From an uncultured Burkholderiales bacterium (lineage in GTDB: Bacteria; Pseudomonadota; Gammaproteobacteria; Burkholderiales; Burkholderiaceae_C), in assembly GCA_903933115.1 (NCBI GenBank), contig CAIZIT010000033.1, positions 1-64,000 on the forward strand: a stretch of 64,000 nucleotides of DNA, in the 5' to 3' direction. Positions within the stretch are counted from its first letter, which is position 1. Every line of letters begins with the position of its first letter. Made by a program: the position numbers and the translations under genes. Below, in pieces: positions 50,848 through 60,342 of the stretch. The notes beneath the pieces are model-generated. The model worked only from the letters and a program-made list of their open reading frames with translations. It was not told the DNA's origin and did not search any database.

Positions 50848-51636
50848 ATGGAGATGAGCATTTCAAACACCCCCGCACTGCACCAAGTTGAAGATCCCAC
50901 TTGGAGCTGTGTGGACTTCATCTCCGACTTGCACCTGAGCGCTCAAAGCCCAGAGACCCTGCAAGCCCTGGAGTCCTACCTCTTCAAAACACCCGCTCAA
51001 GCGGTGTTCATCTTAGGCGATTTGCTAGAGGTCTGGATCGGAGACGACAGCTTGGATCATGAGGCATTCAGCGTGGAGCGTTCTTGTCTCCACATGATCC
51101 AAGAAGCCGGACTTCGTACCCCCATTTTCTTCATGCCCGGCAACCGGGACTTTTTGATTGGCGAGCGCTTTTTCGCTGAGAGTGGCATGCGAGCCCTGCA
51201 TGACCCGTGCGTGCTCAAAACACAAGGAAAACGTATTTTATTGAGCCATGGCGATGCACTGTGCACGACTGATGTGGACTATCAAAACTTCAGACAACAA
51301 GTGCGCAGTGAGTCCTGGCAAATCCAATTCTTGAGCATGCCCTTTGATGATCGTCTCTCGATGGCGCTCCAACTCAGAGCACAAAGCCAAGAAAAACAAG
51401 CGATGATGCAACCCGGTGAACATGCAGATCTTGATCACAAAGCGTGCTTAGGCGAACTGCTCAAACATCAATGCGAGCTGATGATTCATGGACACACCCA
51501 TCGCCCCAAGCGACACGAACTCGATTCAAGCCATGCGCGTGAGGTCTTGAGCGACTGGGATGCAACAAGTCTCCCCCCCAGAGCCCAAGTGCTTCGACTG
51601 GAAAACACCCGACTCCAGCGCTTGGATCTCCTTTAA
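50848..51636 (+). CDS. lpxH: UDP-2,3-diacylglucosamine diphosphatase
   Basis: Hydrolyses UDP-2,3-diacylglucosamine to lipid X in lipid A synthesis, at the inner membrane's cytoplasmic face. 262 residues. Metal-binding motifs in order: FISDLHLS (D27, H29), ILGDLLEVWIGDD, MPGNRDFLIG, LLSHGDALCTTD and MIHGHTHRPKRH. A slightly longer N-terminus than usual and an ATG-GAG-ATG start region leave 50848 or 50854 possible. Confidence 0.94.
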   Translation: MEMSISNTPALHQVEDPTWSCVDFISDLHLSAQSPETLQALESYLFKTPAQAVFILGDLLEVWIGDDSLDHEAFSVERSCLHMIQEAGLRTPIFFMPGNRDFLIGERFFAESGMRALHDPCVLKTQGKRILLSHGDALCTTDVDYQNFRQQVRSESWQIQFLSMPFDDRLSMALQLRAQSQEKQAMMQPGEHADLDHKACLGELLKHQCELMIHGHTHRPKRHELDSSHAREVLSDWDATSLPPRAQVLRLENTRLQRLDLL

Positions 51637-51710
51637 GGCTCTCGCCCCAAAACACAAGTGCTGTGGCTGATGAAGCCTTTGGAGAAGACGCTCTTCATTC
51701 AGCCTTGATG

Positions 51711-51732
51711 GCCGCTTTTGCAGTGGCTTTTT
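51711..51732 (+). terminator. Possible terminator after lpxH
   Basis: GCCGC (51711-51715) pairs with GTGGC (51723-51727, one G-T pair) around a 7-base loop and is followed directly by T5 (51728-51732). It is short, but placed in the gap between convergent lpxH and the DUF349 gene. Confidence 0.45.
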
Positions 51733-51766
51733 AGGCAGAATTTTGAGCTGAATTTCCCAGCCGGCC

Positions 51767-54700
51767 TCACTTCTTCATCAACACCTTCAACACCGCTTGC
51801 AAACGATGTGCACTTTGAGACTCAAAGGGCGAGCTTAAAACTTGAGCCACATCTTGAGCCCAAGTTTGTACCGGCGCTGGATCGTTTCTCTTGGTGAGCA
51901 ACTGCAACTGGAGCGCACGTCGATCACTCAGGTGTTCGGCTGGTGTGGGCTGCTCAGAGGCCATCTCCAATCGAAGCAAAGAAGTCTTGAGTTGTACATC
52001 GCTGGGCTGGGGTTGATTTTTAATCGCTTGAACCATCGCCACTCGGTCTTGAGCTTGAACCCTAGGGCCCAACTCTTTGAGGGCCGGAACGCGCTCAGCG
52101 TCCCTAGACTCCCACGCGCTCAACAACTGCGTCAAGGACTCCCCATGGGCCAGAGCAGACAGCTTCTTCAGCGCCAATTGGGCTTGCTCAAAAGCATGAC
52201 GCTGAGCGCGAAAGGCTTGGTCTCCCAAGCGAGGACCCCTGGGCGCGTCAAAGGTGGGCTTGCCGCGATTTTCAAAACCAGGCTTCTTATGACGATCATG
52301 CGCATGATCGCGGCCACCATCGCGGGCTGGGTCTCTTGATTTTGCGCCCCTTGAATCTTTGAAGCCCCCTGGAGCAGCAGCTGGCGACTCCTTCTTTTGA
52401 CCGGGCCGGTCGTCTCCACGAACAGCAATGACGGGTTTGGGCGCTGGCTTGGGCTTTGCATTGACGTTGGCAGTATCTGGGCTTTGGCTTTGGCTTTGGT
52501 TTGGGCTTTGGTCTTCTTGCCCAGCGAGTGCTTGATCGGACGCAGAGAGGTCGACGTGGACATCCGCTTGCACGCTCTCAGGCACTGGCACTGGCACTGG
52601 CTCTGTCTCAGGCACTGACACGGGTACTGACGCAGTTTCGCTCGATGCATCAACAGCTGGCAAAGTCTTTGCAGCCGGTTGAGCTGTTGAGTGCGCTTCT
52701 GGAGAAGACCCCTCGCCTCTCATCAACCTGTCCAAGACTTGCATGCATTCGCGAATCGCTTGTGCATCTTGTTTCGTGACCGCCTCATCAAGCGCTTTTG
52801 AGGCCGCAATCACAGCCATATCGTGAGCACTCACCGCAGCAAAGGATTGCTCACGCTGCTTGGTTTTTCGATCAAACGCTTCATCAATGGGTTGCCTAAA
52901 TGCATCCCAGAGCTTTTGCTCTTGCTTGCGGTCCAAGACCACCGATTGCGACTCTTGCTGCCAGCGCTGTTGCAAGTTCTTGACCGCATCGACTCTTAAA
53001 TTGGTCTCTGCCCCTAAGCGCTTGGCCTCCTCGATCAAAGCCCACCGCATTTGGATGCTCTTTTCTTGAACCGATTCGAGTGGCGCATGGGCCAACTTCA
53101 TGGCTTCTTTCCAAAGGGCTTGAAGCTCCACGAAAAGTTTTTCGCTCACATGACCACTGTCTCTCCAGCGGTCAGAGAACTGATGCAACTGCCTCACAAC
53201 AGCCTTCCAGTCGGGTCCTTGGGCATGGGTGGCGCTCCAAGCTTTCAACTCCTCAATCAAGGCCAATCGCTGCGCTTTGTTTTGCGCACTCTCCAACTTG
53301 ACCTTCTCCACCCAAATCTCCACCACTTTGTGCGCTCGGTTGCAGGCTTGGTCAAAGCGCTTCCACAGAGCATGGTTGGGCATGCCGCCCTGATCCACTT
53401 GCTTCCACTGCTCACGCAACTCGCGAAGCGTTTCTTGCATCTTTCTGCCACCCATGACAGGCACCCATGTCATTTCTTGGGATTTTTGAACAACAATTTC
53501 TTGATCCTTGGAAGCGTTGGATGAACGAGAAGCGCCCTCTTGTGGATCAGAGGCCTGCTCGGCTACGGGGCTTGGGTGAGAGGCGGTGTCTTGAACAGGG
53601 TCTTGAATCGTTTCGTGAACCAATTCTTGAACGGGTGAGGGTTCGCTCTGAGCAATGTCAAGAGTGCTGGACTCCACATTCGAAGCCGACTGAGGCGGAA
53701 CAATGATCTTCTTCTTTTGTTCAGCCTTGATGACCTTGGTCACATGGTGGGCCTTGTCTGCCTTGACAGCCACCTTTTTGAACAAGGATTCAGCCTTTTG
53801 AACCAACTCGAGTCTCAATTGGTCAGCTCTCCACTTTTGCCAGCCCTCCAATTCACTGGCAGCGGCCAAGGCCGCTTGGGCTTTGTGCTCGAGCCTTTCA
53901 TCAATCCAACGTGCATGGTCTTTGAGCACATTGCGAAGATTTTGTGCGGCACTGGCACTGGCTTTGCCGTGCCCCTCAGCCAACTCACTCTCGAGCACAC
54001 TCAAAACGACTTGAACGGCCTGGGTCGCTTTGGATTTGAGCTCTGGGTCCACCTTGGGCTTGGAAGGAGAAGCAACGGGTGCCTCACCCATTCCCCTTTG
54101 GGCTTTGATCTCCTCAGCCCAAGCGGGCACTTGGGGCAGCGCTTCATCTGCGGATGCACTTGACTTTTGAGCCTGCGTCAAAGCGTCACTGAAAGCACTC
54201 CAAAGAGCCTGCATTTGTTCTCCACTGCTGCTCAAAGCCGGAGCATGCTTCAAATCGACACTGGCCCAATGCTCGTCTCCAGTGATCTGCTCTTTTGCGC
54301 TGACCCATGCTTGAACATCTTTGGACAAGGACTCTTGCAACTCAAAAGCCTCGCGCCAAGGTTTTGTAGAGAGCACCTCTATTCTTTGGGCCATCATCAC
54401 GGCGGCCTCTCTTTGTACCTGCGCACGATGCTCCAAGTCCTCGACCTTCTTGATGCGCTCAAAGAGTTGGACCTTCAAACTTGCCAAAGGCTCCTTGGAC
54501 AAGGGTGCTCCGGCCTTTGCAGCGTCCCTTTGCCAAGCCAAAGCATCGGCAATTTGAAACTTTTGCAGGCCCAGTAGGGCTTGTCCCTTCAAGGCCCAGT
54601 CCTCAAGGAGTTGCTCCTGAGACTTCAAACGCTTTAACTCATCGAGCTTTTCTCGCAACTGCTTGGAGACGCCCTTGTCTCTAGAACTCATCTCCTTGTA

Positions 54701-55018
54701 GACCTCTTGAATCAGCACAGCGTCTGGCCCAGTGCTCAACCAATCTCGGATACGCGTACTCCTCTCGCCTGAGGTGGGCACACTGAAAGCGCCTCCAGTC
54801 AAAGCATCCAATTGTTCGTGGCTATAAAGGTTGTCGGGGTTTGGGGTCACGGGGAAAGACTCATGTAAATCATAAAAAAAAGAAGTGGCCCTATCAGCCA
54901 CCGTTCTCACTAACCGTATTGTGAACGACTTTCGAGTCCATTTAAGACTCTTTGCGCCTTTGGACTTGAAAGTTCTCTTGTCCAAGCACCTTGATGCCTG
55001 CCCAGTGGAGCCCATCAC
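51767..55018 (-). CDS. Large DUF349 domain protein
   Basis: Up to 1083 residues, cytoplasmic, rich in Ala, Gln, Glu and Lys with long helical (coiled-coil-like) stretches. Several DUF349 units are recognisable by spaced Trp residues, such as TLRELREQWKQVDQGGMPNH with ALWKRFDQACNRAH after it, and VDAVKNLQQRWQQESQ. Low-complexity linkers occur at about residues 450-520 and 770-900, where 6-bp coding repeats give PVPVPVPES and QSQSQSPD. The conserved region starts at about residue 68 (EQLDALTGGAFSVPTSGER), so the true start may lie downstream of 55018. Function unknown; DUF349 proteins often accompany cell-envelope or stress genes. Confidence 0.8.
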   Translation of the reverse strand: MMGSTGQASRCLDKRTFKSKGAKSLKWTRKSFTIRLVRTVADRATSFFYDLHESFPVTPNPDNLYSHEQLDALTGGAFSVPTSGERSTRIRDWLSTGPDAVLIQEVYKEMSSRDKGVSKQLREKLDELKRLKSQEQLLEDWALKGQALLGLQKFQIADALAWQRDAAKAGAPLSKEPLASLKVQLFERIKKVEDLEHRAQVQREAAVMMAQRIEVLSTKPWREAFELQESLSKDVQAWVSAKEQITGDEHWASVDLKHAPALSSSGEQMQALWSAFSDALTQAQKSSASADEALPQVPAWAEEIKAQRGMGEAPVASPSKPKVDPELKSKATQAVQVVLSVLESELAEGHGKASASAAQNLRNVLKDHARWIDERLEHKAQAALAAASELEGWQKWRADQLRLELVQKAESLFKKVAVKADKAHHVTKVIKAEQKKKIIVPPQSASNVESSTLDIAQSEPSPVQELVHETIQDPVQDTASHPSPVAEQASDPQEGASRSSNASKDQEIVVQKSQEMTWVPVMGGRKMQETLRELREQWKQVDQGGMPNHALWKRFDQACNRAHKVVEIWVEKVKLESAQNKAQRLALIEELKAWSATHAQGPDWKAVVRQLHQFSDRWRDSGHVSEKLFVELQALWKEAMKLAHAPLESVQEKSIQMRWALIEEAKRLGAETNLRVDAVKNLQQRWQQESQSVVLDRKQEQKLWDAFRQPIDEAFDRKTKQREQSFAAVSAHDMAVIAASKALDEAVTKQDAQAIRECMQVLDRLMRGEGSSPEAHSTAQPAAKTLPAVDASSETASVPVSVPETEPVPVPVPESVQADVHVDLSASDQALAGQEDQSPNQSQSQSPDTANVNAKPKPAPKPVIAVRGDDRPGQKKESPAAAPGGFKDSRGAKSRDPARDGGRDHAHDRHKKPGFENRGKPTFDAPRGPRLGDQAFRAQRHAFEQAQLALKKLSALAHGESLTQLLSAWESRDAERVPALKELGPRVQAQDRVAMVQAIKNQPQPSDVQLKTSLLRLEMASEQPTPAEHLSDRRALQLQLLTKRNDPAPVQTWAQDVAQVLSSPFESQSAHRLQAVLKVLMKK

Positions 55019-55556
55019 CGCCTTGAGGGAAAACTGGAGGGGTCTGATCCATGCGGGCCGGCCGATCCAAGGTGCTTTTATGGGCGCTCATGGGGTAGGC
55101 ATGTGGACGCTCCTGTGTTGCGGTTATGTTAGCGATTATGTTTGCAGTTACTTGAGCGGTTACTTGAGCGGTTATTTGAGCGATCATGAGGGCGATCTAC
55201 TGTGCAGCCCAGCTCTCGAGGGCCACTTTTTTGGCCCCCAAGGTGAACGCTCCAAGACTTTGAGACATCTAGACCGAGAGATCCCAAAAAAACAAAATAA
55301 ACGATTCGTATTCACTTAAAATTAAAATGACAACTTTATAATTAAATTAATTTGTGGTTCAACTGTTTTTTTATGCAATAAGCCTTTAAAATACGATAAA
55401 GCACCTTACTTATTGTTTTCTATCCGTTCTTCTCTTCATTTACTGCTCAACATCCTCTCTACGACACACAGGGTGCATTCTTTTTTGAGCTGATTTAAAA
55501 AAATTCAATCCTCTGGGGCCTCCCAAACCCCAGACCATTTTCACAAGGCAAGTGTA
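55019..55556. other. Intergenic region with 12-bp repeats and an AT-rich promoter zone
   Basis: 538 bp between the divergent DUF349 and transglycosylase genes. The left half holds a seven-unit 12-bp tandem array (listed separately). The right half (about 55300-55400) is very AT-rich, probably the promoter region of one or both genes; no hexamer pair is convincing enough to call. Frames reading through the repeats are artefacts. Confidence 0.5.
55122..55205. repeat. Tandem array with 12-bp period, seven units
   Basis: Units in register: GGTTATGTTAGC, GATTATGTTTGC, AGTTACTTGAGC, GGTTACTTGAGC, GGTTATTTGAGC, GATCATGAGGGC, GATCTACTGTGC. The central three are nearly identical and the outer ones progressively degenerate, the usual pattern of a minisatellite decaying from its edges. 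On the minus strand it reads as AQVT/ANIT-like four-residue repeats, but no real gene is indicated. Confidence 0.85.
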
Positions 55557-56378
55557 TTGAGCACGCTACAAAAGTTCAACTTGAGTCTGAAAGTCATTGC
55601 GCAAGACGTTGCTGAAGGTTTTTTCTTCATCACGCACAGCAGCTTGGCTTTTTTAGGGCTGAGTGTCTTTTTTCTCACCATGGTGCTCACCCTCAGACCA
55701 GAATTGAGAGAGAGCGGAGAGATCATGCTCATAAATTGGCTCCAAGAGCGTCGAGCCGACGAGACGGGCTTGATGAGCGATGCCGATGCGGTTGACCGAG
55801 CCACGGCCACCAACCCCTATCATTTGCCCAAGCAACAATCGAACATCGCCTTTTGGCTGAGCAAGAAGTACCACGTTGCTCCTGAGCCCATTGGAGCCTT
55901 GGTTGAGGAGGCCTATGATTTAGGGGTTAAAAATCAAATTGAGCCCACTTTGATCCTCGCTGTGATGGCCATCGAGTCTGGGTTCAACCCTTTTGCACAA
56001 AGTGGCGTGGGCGCTCAAGGCTTGATGCAAGTCATGACCCACATGCACTCTGAAAAATACGAAGGCTTTGGTGGCGAATTGGCCGCCTTTGACCCCGTGA
56101 CCAATCTCAGGGTGGGCGTCAAAATTCTCAAAGATTTCATCTCAAAAGCGGGAAGCATTGAAGGTGGACTGAAACTCTACGTGGGCGACACCTCCAGCTC
56201 CGATGACAAAGCCTACTCCAGCAAAGTTCTGGCCGAACAAGCCAAACTCAACCAAGTCGCTCAGGGCATCAAAGTGCCCACGGCCATGCCCCCAAGCTTG
56301 ACCGCAGCGTCCACAGGTCTGGTGGAGAATTTATGGGAAAAGGCCCAAAAACTTGCGTCCTTTAAGGATGAACCCTAG
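55557..56378 (+). CDS. Membrane-anchored lytic transglycosylase (SLT family)
   Basis: 273-residue peptidoglycan-cleaving enzyme. An N-terminal hydrophobic segment (AFLGLSVFFLTMVLTL, about residues 31-46) anchors or exports it. The SLT core contains the catalytic Glu in VMAIESGFNPFAQS, followed by GAQGLMQVMT and NLRVGVKILKDFI. The start is a TTG at 55557 with AAGG eight bases upstream. The glycine-rich active-site motif is standard; the C-terminal ~50 residues are Ala-rich and poorly conserved. Confidence 0.88.
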   Translation: MSTLQKFNLSLKVIAQDVAEGFFFITHSSLAFLGLSVFFLTMVLTLRPELRESGEIMLINWLQERRADETGLMSDADAVDRATATNPYHLPKQQSNIAFWLSKKYHVAPEPIGALVEEAYDLGVKNQIEPTLILAVMAIESGFNPFAQSGVGAQGLMQVMTHMHSEKYEGFGGELAAFDPVTNLRVGVKILKDFISKAGSIEGGLKLYVGDTSSSDDKAYSSKVLAEQAKLNQVAQGIKVPTAMPPSLTAASTGLVENLWEKAQKLASFKDEP

Positions 56379-56657
56379 TTTCAAGCTAAACTACTTGGGT
56401 CTTGCAACTGGCGATAGACGAGTCATCAAGCCCTCATAGGCACCGAACTCGTTGACGTGGACATTTGTCAGGTGAAGCTCTCCCAAGAGCTCCCCACCAT
56501 CAAGAAACCACTAGGAAGCATAGACCATCACCTCGTGTGATGTTGAGCCGTTCGCCTGGGCAGAGTCCGTCACCCTTTTGGAGCTCTCCTGTCTTGACTG
56601 GAGCGCCCAAAGTTGACCGAATCAAAACCCTTTCTTCATGAAGAGGACTGCCGCACC
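56379..56657. other. Leader region upstream of glyA
   Basis: About 280 bp. It contains a perfect 6-bp hairpin AGCTCT-CCCA-AGAGCT (56476-56491) and a 5-bp hairpin ATCAC/GTGAT nearby (about 56530-56545). I compared it by eye with glycine and tetrahydrofolate riboswitch cores and saw no match. The glyA frame is open from 56613, but nothing before 56658 is conserved. Confidence 0.4.
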
Positions 56658-57902
56658 ATGTATCAAAAAAATTTACTCATCGAACAAACCGACCCCCAAC
56701 TTTGGCAGGCGATTCAAAACGAGAACACGCGCCAAGAGCAACACATTGAGTTGATTGCCAGCGAGAACTACGCTTCTCCAGCAGTGATGGCCGCTCAAGG
56801 CTCACAATTGACCAACAAATACGCTGAGGGCTACCCTGGTAAAAGATACTACGGTGGATGTGAATTTGTAGACATCGCCGAACAATTGGCTTTGGACCGT
56901 GTGAAGGCCATCTTTGGTGCACAGGCAGCCAATGTTCAACCCCACTGCGGAGCCTCCGCCAACGAGGCGGTTTTCTTGGCCTTTTTGAAACCCGGTGACA
57001 CCATCATGGGCATGAGCTTGGCCGAAGGAGGTCATTTGACGCATGGCATGCCGTTGAACATGAGTGGCAAGTGGTTCAACGTGGTGAGTTACGGCCTCAA
57101 CGAGAAAGAGGAAATTGACTACGCTCAGATGGAGAGAAAGGCCCATGAGTCCAAGCCCAAATTGATCATTGCCGGCGCCTCCGCCTACAGCTTACACATT
57201 GATTTTGAGTTTTTCGCCAAAGTCGCCAAAGACGTGGGCGCCATCTTCATGGTGGACATGGCCCATTACGCAGGCTTGATCGCAGCGGGCGTTTATCCCA
57301 ACCCCGTGCCCTTTGCCGATGTCGTCACTTCCACCACCCATAAAAGCCTCAGAGGCCCAAGAGGCGGCATCATTTTGATGAAAGCCGAACACGAAAAAGC
57401 GATCAACAGCGCCATCTTCCCTGGCCTTCAAGGTGGCCCCCTGATGCACGTGATCGCAGCCAAAGCCGTGGCCTTTAAAGAAGCCATGGCACCCGAGTTC
57501 AAGGTCTACCAAGCACAGGTGCTTAAAAACGCAGACATCATCGCCAAAACCCTCACACAACGCGGCTTGAGAATTGTCAGTGGCAAGACCCAAAGCCATG
57601 TGATGCTGGTGGACCTCAGGTCCAAATCCATCACAGGTAAAGTGGCGGAGCAAGTTTTGGGTCAAGCACACATGACCATCAACAAAAACGCCATCCCCAA
57701 CGATCCTGAAAAGCCCATGGTCACCAGTGGCGTGAGGATTGGCACACCGGCCATGACCACGCGCGGCTTCAAGGAAAAGGAAGCTGAGATCACCGCCAAC
57801 TTGATTGCCGACGTCTTGGATCACCCCCACGATGAAGCCAACATCGAGCGCGTGAAGCAGCAAGTGCATGCACTGACCAGTGCTTTTCCTGTTTACCGCT
57901 GA
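56658..57902 (+). CDS. glyA: Serine hydroxymethyltransferase
   Basis: PLP enzyme that converts serine and tetrahydrofolate to glycine and methylene-tetrahydrofolate. 414 residues from the ATG at 56658. [20 protein letters not shown] and the PLP-lysine block [16 protein letters not shown] (K229) are present, along with the C-terminal [12 protein letters not shown]. First of a rightward run glyA-nrdR-ribD that continues into the riboflavin genes. Confidence 0.97.
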   Translation: MYQKNLLIEQTDPQLWQAIQNENTRQEQHIELIASENYASPAVMAAQGSQLTNKYAEGYPGKRYYGGCEFVDIAEQLALDRVKAIFGAQAANVQPHCGASANEAVFLAFLKPGDTIMGMSLAEGGHLTHGMPLNMSGKWFNVVSYGLNEKEEIDYAQMERKAHESKPKLIIAGASAYSLHIDFEFFAKVAKDVGAIFMVDMAHYAGLIAAGVYPNPVPFADVVTSTTHKSLRGPRGGIILMKAEHEKAINSAIFPGLQGGPLMHVIAAKAVAFKEAMAPEFKVYQAQVLKNADIIAKTLTQRGLRIVSGKTQSHVMLVDLRSKSITGKVAEQVLGQAHMTINKNAIPNDPEKPMVTSGVRIGTPAMTTRGFKEKEAEITANLIADVLDHPHDEANIERVKQQVHALTSAFPVYR

Positions 57903-57914
57903 TTTGCACCCCAG

Positions 57915-58364
57915 ATGAAATGCCCCTTTTGCGCTCATTTGGACACCCCTGTGATGGAGACTCGGGTCTCTGAGGAGGGGGACTTCATTCGAAGAAGAAG
58001 GCAATGCGGCTCGTGTGACAAGCGCTTCACCACCTACGAAAGGCCAGATGTGGCCTTTCCAATTGTGGTGAAAAAGGACGGTCGACGCATCGAGTTCGAT
58101 CGCAATAAACTGCTGGCCTCCATGCACTTGGCTCTTCGCAAGAGGCCCGTGAGCGTTGAGCAAGTCGATAACGCGATCGCTAAAATCGAAGAGCGTCTTC
58201 TTACCCTGGGCCACAGGGAGATCGACTCACACCGCTTGGGCGAGCTCTTGATGAAGGAGCTTAAAAAGCTCGACAAAGTGGCCTATGTTCGCTTTGCCAG
58301 TGTGTACAAGAACTTTGAAGACATTGACGAGTTCAAAACGCTGGTGGATGAGTTCGGTGCTTGA
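57915..58364 (+). CDS. nrdR: Transcriptional repressor NrdR
   Basis: Zinc-ribbon/ATP-cone regulator that represses ribonucleotide reductase genes when dATP is high. 149 residues. Zinc ribbon cysteines C3, C6, C31 and C34; RFTTYERPD links to the ATP-cone domain (about residues 49-139). It lies 12 bp after glyA and 51 bp before ribD, a conserved arrangement in betaproteobacteria. Confidence 0.96.
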   Translation: MKCPFCAHLDTPVMETRVSEEGDFIRRRRQCGSCDKRFTTYERPDVAFPIVVKKDGRRIEFDRNKLLASMHLALRKRPVSVEQVDNAIAKIEERLLTLGHREIDSHRLGELLMKELKKLDKVAYVRFASVYKNFEDIDEFKTLVDEFGA

Positions 58365-58415
58365 TGCGCGGGTTGTCTGCACTCCCCCTTTGACGCCACC
58401 CAGATTAAGCCCTCC

Positions 58416-59570
58416 ATGAAGCCCCACGAACCTCAAGCCTCCTACATGGACTTGGCGCTCGCGCAAGCCCGCTTGGCCCTCTACCTCACCTCCCCCAACC
58501 CCAGAGTGGGTTGCGTGATCGTCTCCCCAAAAGGAGACATCATCGGGCGAGGTCACACCCAAAGGGCGGGTGGCGGACATGCGGAGGTGATGGCCTTGCA
58601 AGATGCCAAAAGCCAAGGCAAAAGCGTCAAAGGCGCCTCTGTCTACGTGACCCTTGAGCCTTGTGCACACACGGGTCGAACACCCCCATGTTGCGATGCA
58701 TTGATCAACGCCCAAGTCGGCGAAGTTTTTGTGAGCATCTTGGACCCCAACCCCTTGGTCGCGGGCCAAGGAGCGGCCAGACTGCGCGCAAACGGTATCG
58801 ACGTCCATATCGGACTGGGTGCTGAGCAAGCCACAGAGCTCAACCTCGGCTTTTTAAAACGCATGCAGCACCAAATGCCATGGGTTCGCTCCAAAATCGC
58901 CGCTTCGGTGGATGGTCACACAGCCACGGATTCGGGTGAGAGCCAATGGATCACCAGCTTTGAAGCTCGAGCCGATGGACATGCCTACCGCGCGCAGGCT
59001 TGCTGCGTCCTCACGGGCATCGGTACCGTCTTGGCAGACGATCCCACCTTGAACGTGAGGGAGGTCCAAACAGCCAGGCAGCCCGATGTGGTGATCTTGG
59101 ACTCCTCATTGCAGTGCCCTTTGAACGCCAAAATTCTCTCTCCTGAGCGACGCACCTTCATCTACTGTGCACTTCAACGCGACCCCCAAACCCAAGCACT
59201 GATCTACCCCAACACGAGACAAGCCAACTCCCTTCGCGAAAAAGTCTCGGCTCTGGAGGCCTTGGGCGTTCAAGTCTTGGGGCAGCCTTCCCCCAAAGCG
59301 CGTCTTGAGCTGAACTTCGTGATGCGAGATTTGGCTCGACTGCAAATGAATGAAGTGCATGTGGAGGCCGGAGCGGTCCTCAATGGCGCGTTGATGGCAG
59401 AGAACTTGATCGATGAGTTGATTTTGTACATGGCACCCACTTGGCTGGGTTCAGGCAAAGGCATGAGCCTCATGCCAAAGACAGGGTCCTTGAGTCAAGC
59501 CAAGCACTTTGAATGGCAAGGCGTTGAACGTGTGGGCCAAGACCTGCGTTTGTGCTTGAGAAGAAAATAA
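58416..59570 (+). CDS. ribD: Bifunctional diaminohydroxyphosphoribosylaminopyrimidine deaminase / reductase
   Basis: Second and third steps of riboflavin synthesis. 384 residues. The N-terminal deaminase has zinc ligands in GGGHAEVMAL (H55, with catalytic E57) and LEPCAHTGRTPPCCDAL (C83, C92). The C-terminal RibD reductase domain (from about residue 150) includes GIGTVLADDPTLNVR. Start ATG at 58416. Confidence 0.96.
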   Translation: MKPHEPQASYMDLALAQARLALYLTSPNPRVGCVIVSPKGDIIGRGHTQRAGGGHAEVMALQDAKSQGKSVKGASVYVTLEPCAHTGRTPPCCDALINAQVGEVFVSILDPNPLVAGQGAARLRANGIDVHIGLGAEQATELNLGFLKRMQHQMPWVRSKIAASVDGHTATDSGESQWITSFEARADGHAYRAQACCVLTGIGTVLADDPTLNVREVQTARQPDVVILDSSLQCPLNAKILSPERRTFIYCALQRDPQTQALIYPNTRQANSLREKVSALEALGVQVLGQPSPKARLELNFVMRDLARLQMNEVHVEAGAVLNGALMAENLIDELILYMAPTWLGSGKGMSLMPKTGSLSQAKHFEWQGVERVGQDLRLCLRRK

Positions 59571-59700
59571 CGGCTTTCTGAGCTTTTGCACCCTGAGACC
59601 GTGGGGATTTAGCGCCCACGTGAGCTTGAAAAAGAGAAAAAAGTCCCTAAAAAGCCCTTTGTACCTGCTCGCTCAGCTGGTTCTCTGCGAAAATAGAGAG

Positions 59701-60342
59701 ATGTTTACAGGAATCATCACAGGCCTTGGCCAAATCATCGCCGTCAAAGACCTCGGGGCAAGCCCCGAGCACGGCAAACAACTCACCCTCCAAGCGCCAA
59801 AGAGCTATCTTGACGATGTACAGCTGGGCGACAGCATTGCTTTGAACGGCGCATGCATGACCGTCACGGCCTTGGATCTCAAGCTCGAGCAGTTTTGCAT
59901 CGAAATTTCAGCCGAGTCTTTGGCCAAAACCCATGGCTTGACCCAGCACAGATGGGTCAATTTGGAAAAAGCGCTTCGAGCCCAAGACCGCCTGGGTGGG
60001 CACATTGTCTCAGGGCATGTGGATGGGACGGCTCGGGTGAGTCAATTCGAACCCATTGGAGAGAGTTGGACCCTAAAAATCATGGCCCCACTCGCTTTGA
60101 GTAAATTCTTGGCCTACAAGGGCTCTGTCACCATCAACGGCGTGAGCCTCACCGTCAATGATGTGGTCGATACCGCCCAAGGGACCGAGATCAGCATCAA
60201 TTTGATCTCCCACACCCTAGAGAACACCGCCCTGAAGACCCTCAGCGTCGGTGAGTTGATCAATTTAGAAATCGATACCGTAGCCAGATATGTTGAACGC
60301 ATGTTGAGTCTGAGCGATCCATCAAAGGCCACCCCACTATGA
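59701..60342 (+). CDS. ribE: Riboflavin synthase subunit alpha
   Basis: Dismutates two 6,7-dimethyl-8-ribityllumazine molecules to riboflavin. 213 residues made of two lumazine-binding repeats, opening with the hallmark [12 protein letters not shown]. The second repeat shows [15 protein letters not shown], then [13 protein letters not shown]. The frame is open from 59620, but the ATG at 59701 gives the invariant MFTGI start. Its stop overlaps ribBA by 4 bases. No FMN riboswitch was recognised in the 130-bp gap after ribD. Confidence 0.96.
   Translation: MFTGIITGLGQIIAVKDLGASPEHGKQLTLQAPKSYLDDVQLGDSIALNGACMTVTALDLKLEQFCIEISAESLAKTHGLTQHRWVNLEKALRAQDRLGGHIVSGHVDGTARVSQFEPIGESWTLKIMAPLALSKFLAYKGSVTINGVSLTVNDVVDTAQGTEISINLISHTLENTALKTLSVGELINLEIDTVARYVERMLSLSDPSKATPL

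Noticed and set aside
54942-55187. Minus-strand 81-codon frame with AQVT/ANIT four-residue repeats
   Set aside because: It is a translation of the 12-bp tandem array, without ribosome binding site or homology, and overlaps the DUF349 5' region.
56379-56657. Glycine or folate riboswitch upstream of glyA
   Set aside because: Only simple short hairpins are present; I could not match the conserved cores of known aptamers.
59571-59700. FMN riboswitch upstream of ribE
   Set aside because: No conserved RFN element blocks were seen in the 130-bp gap.
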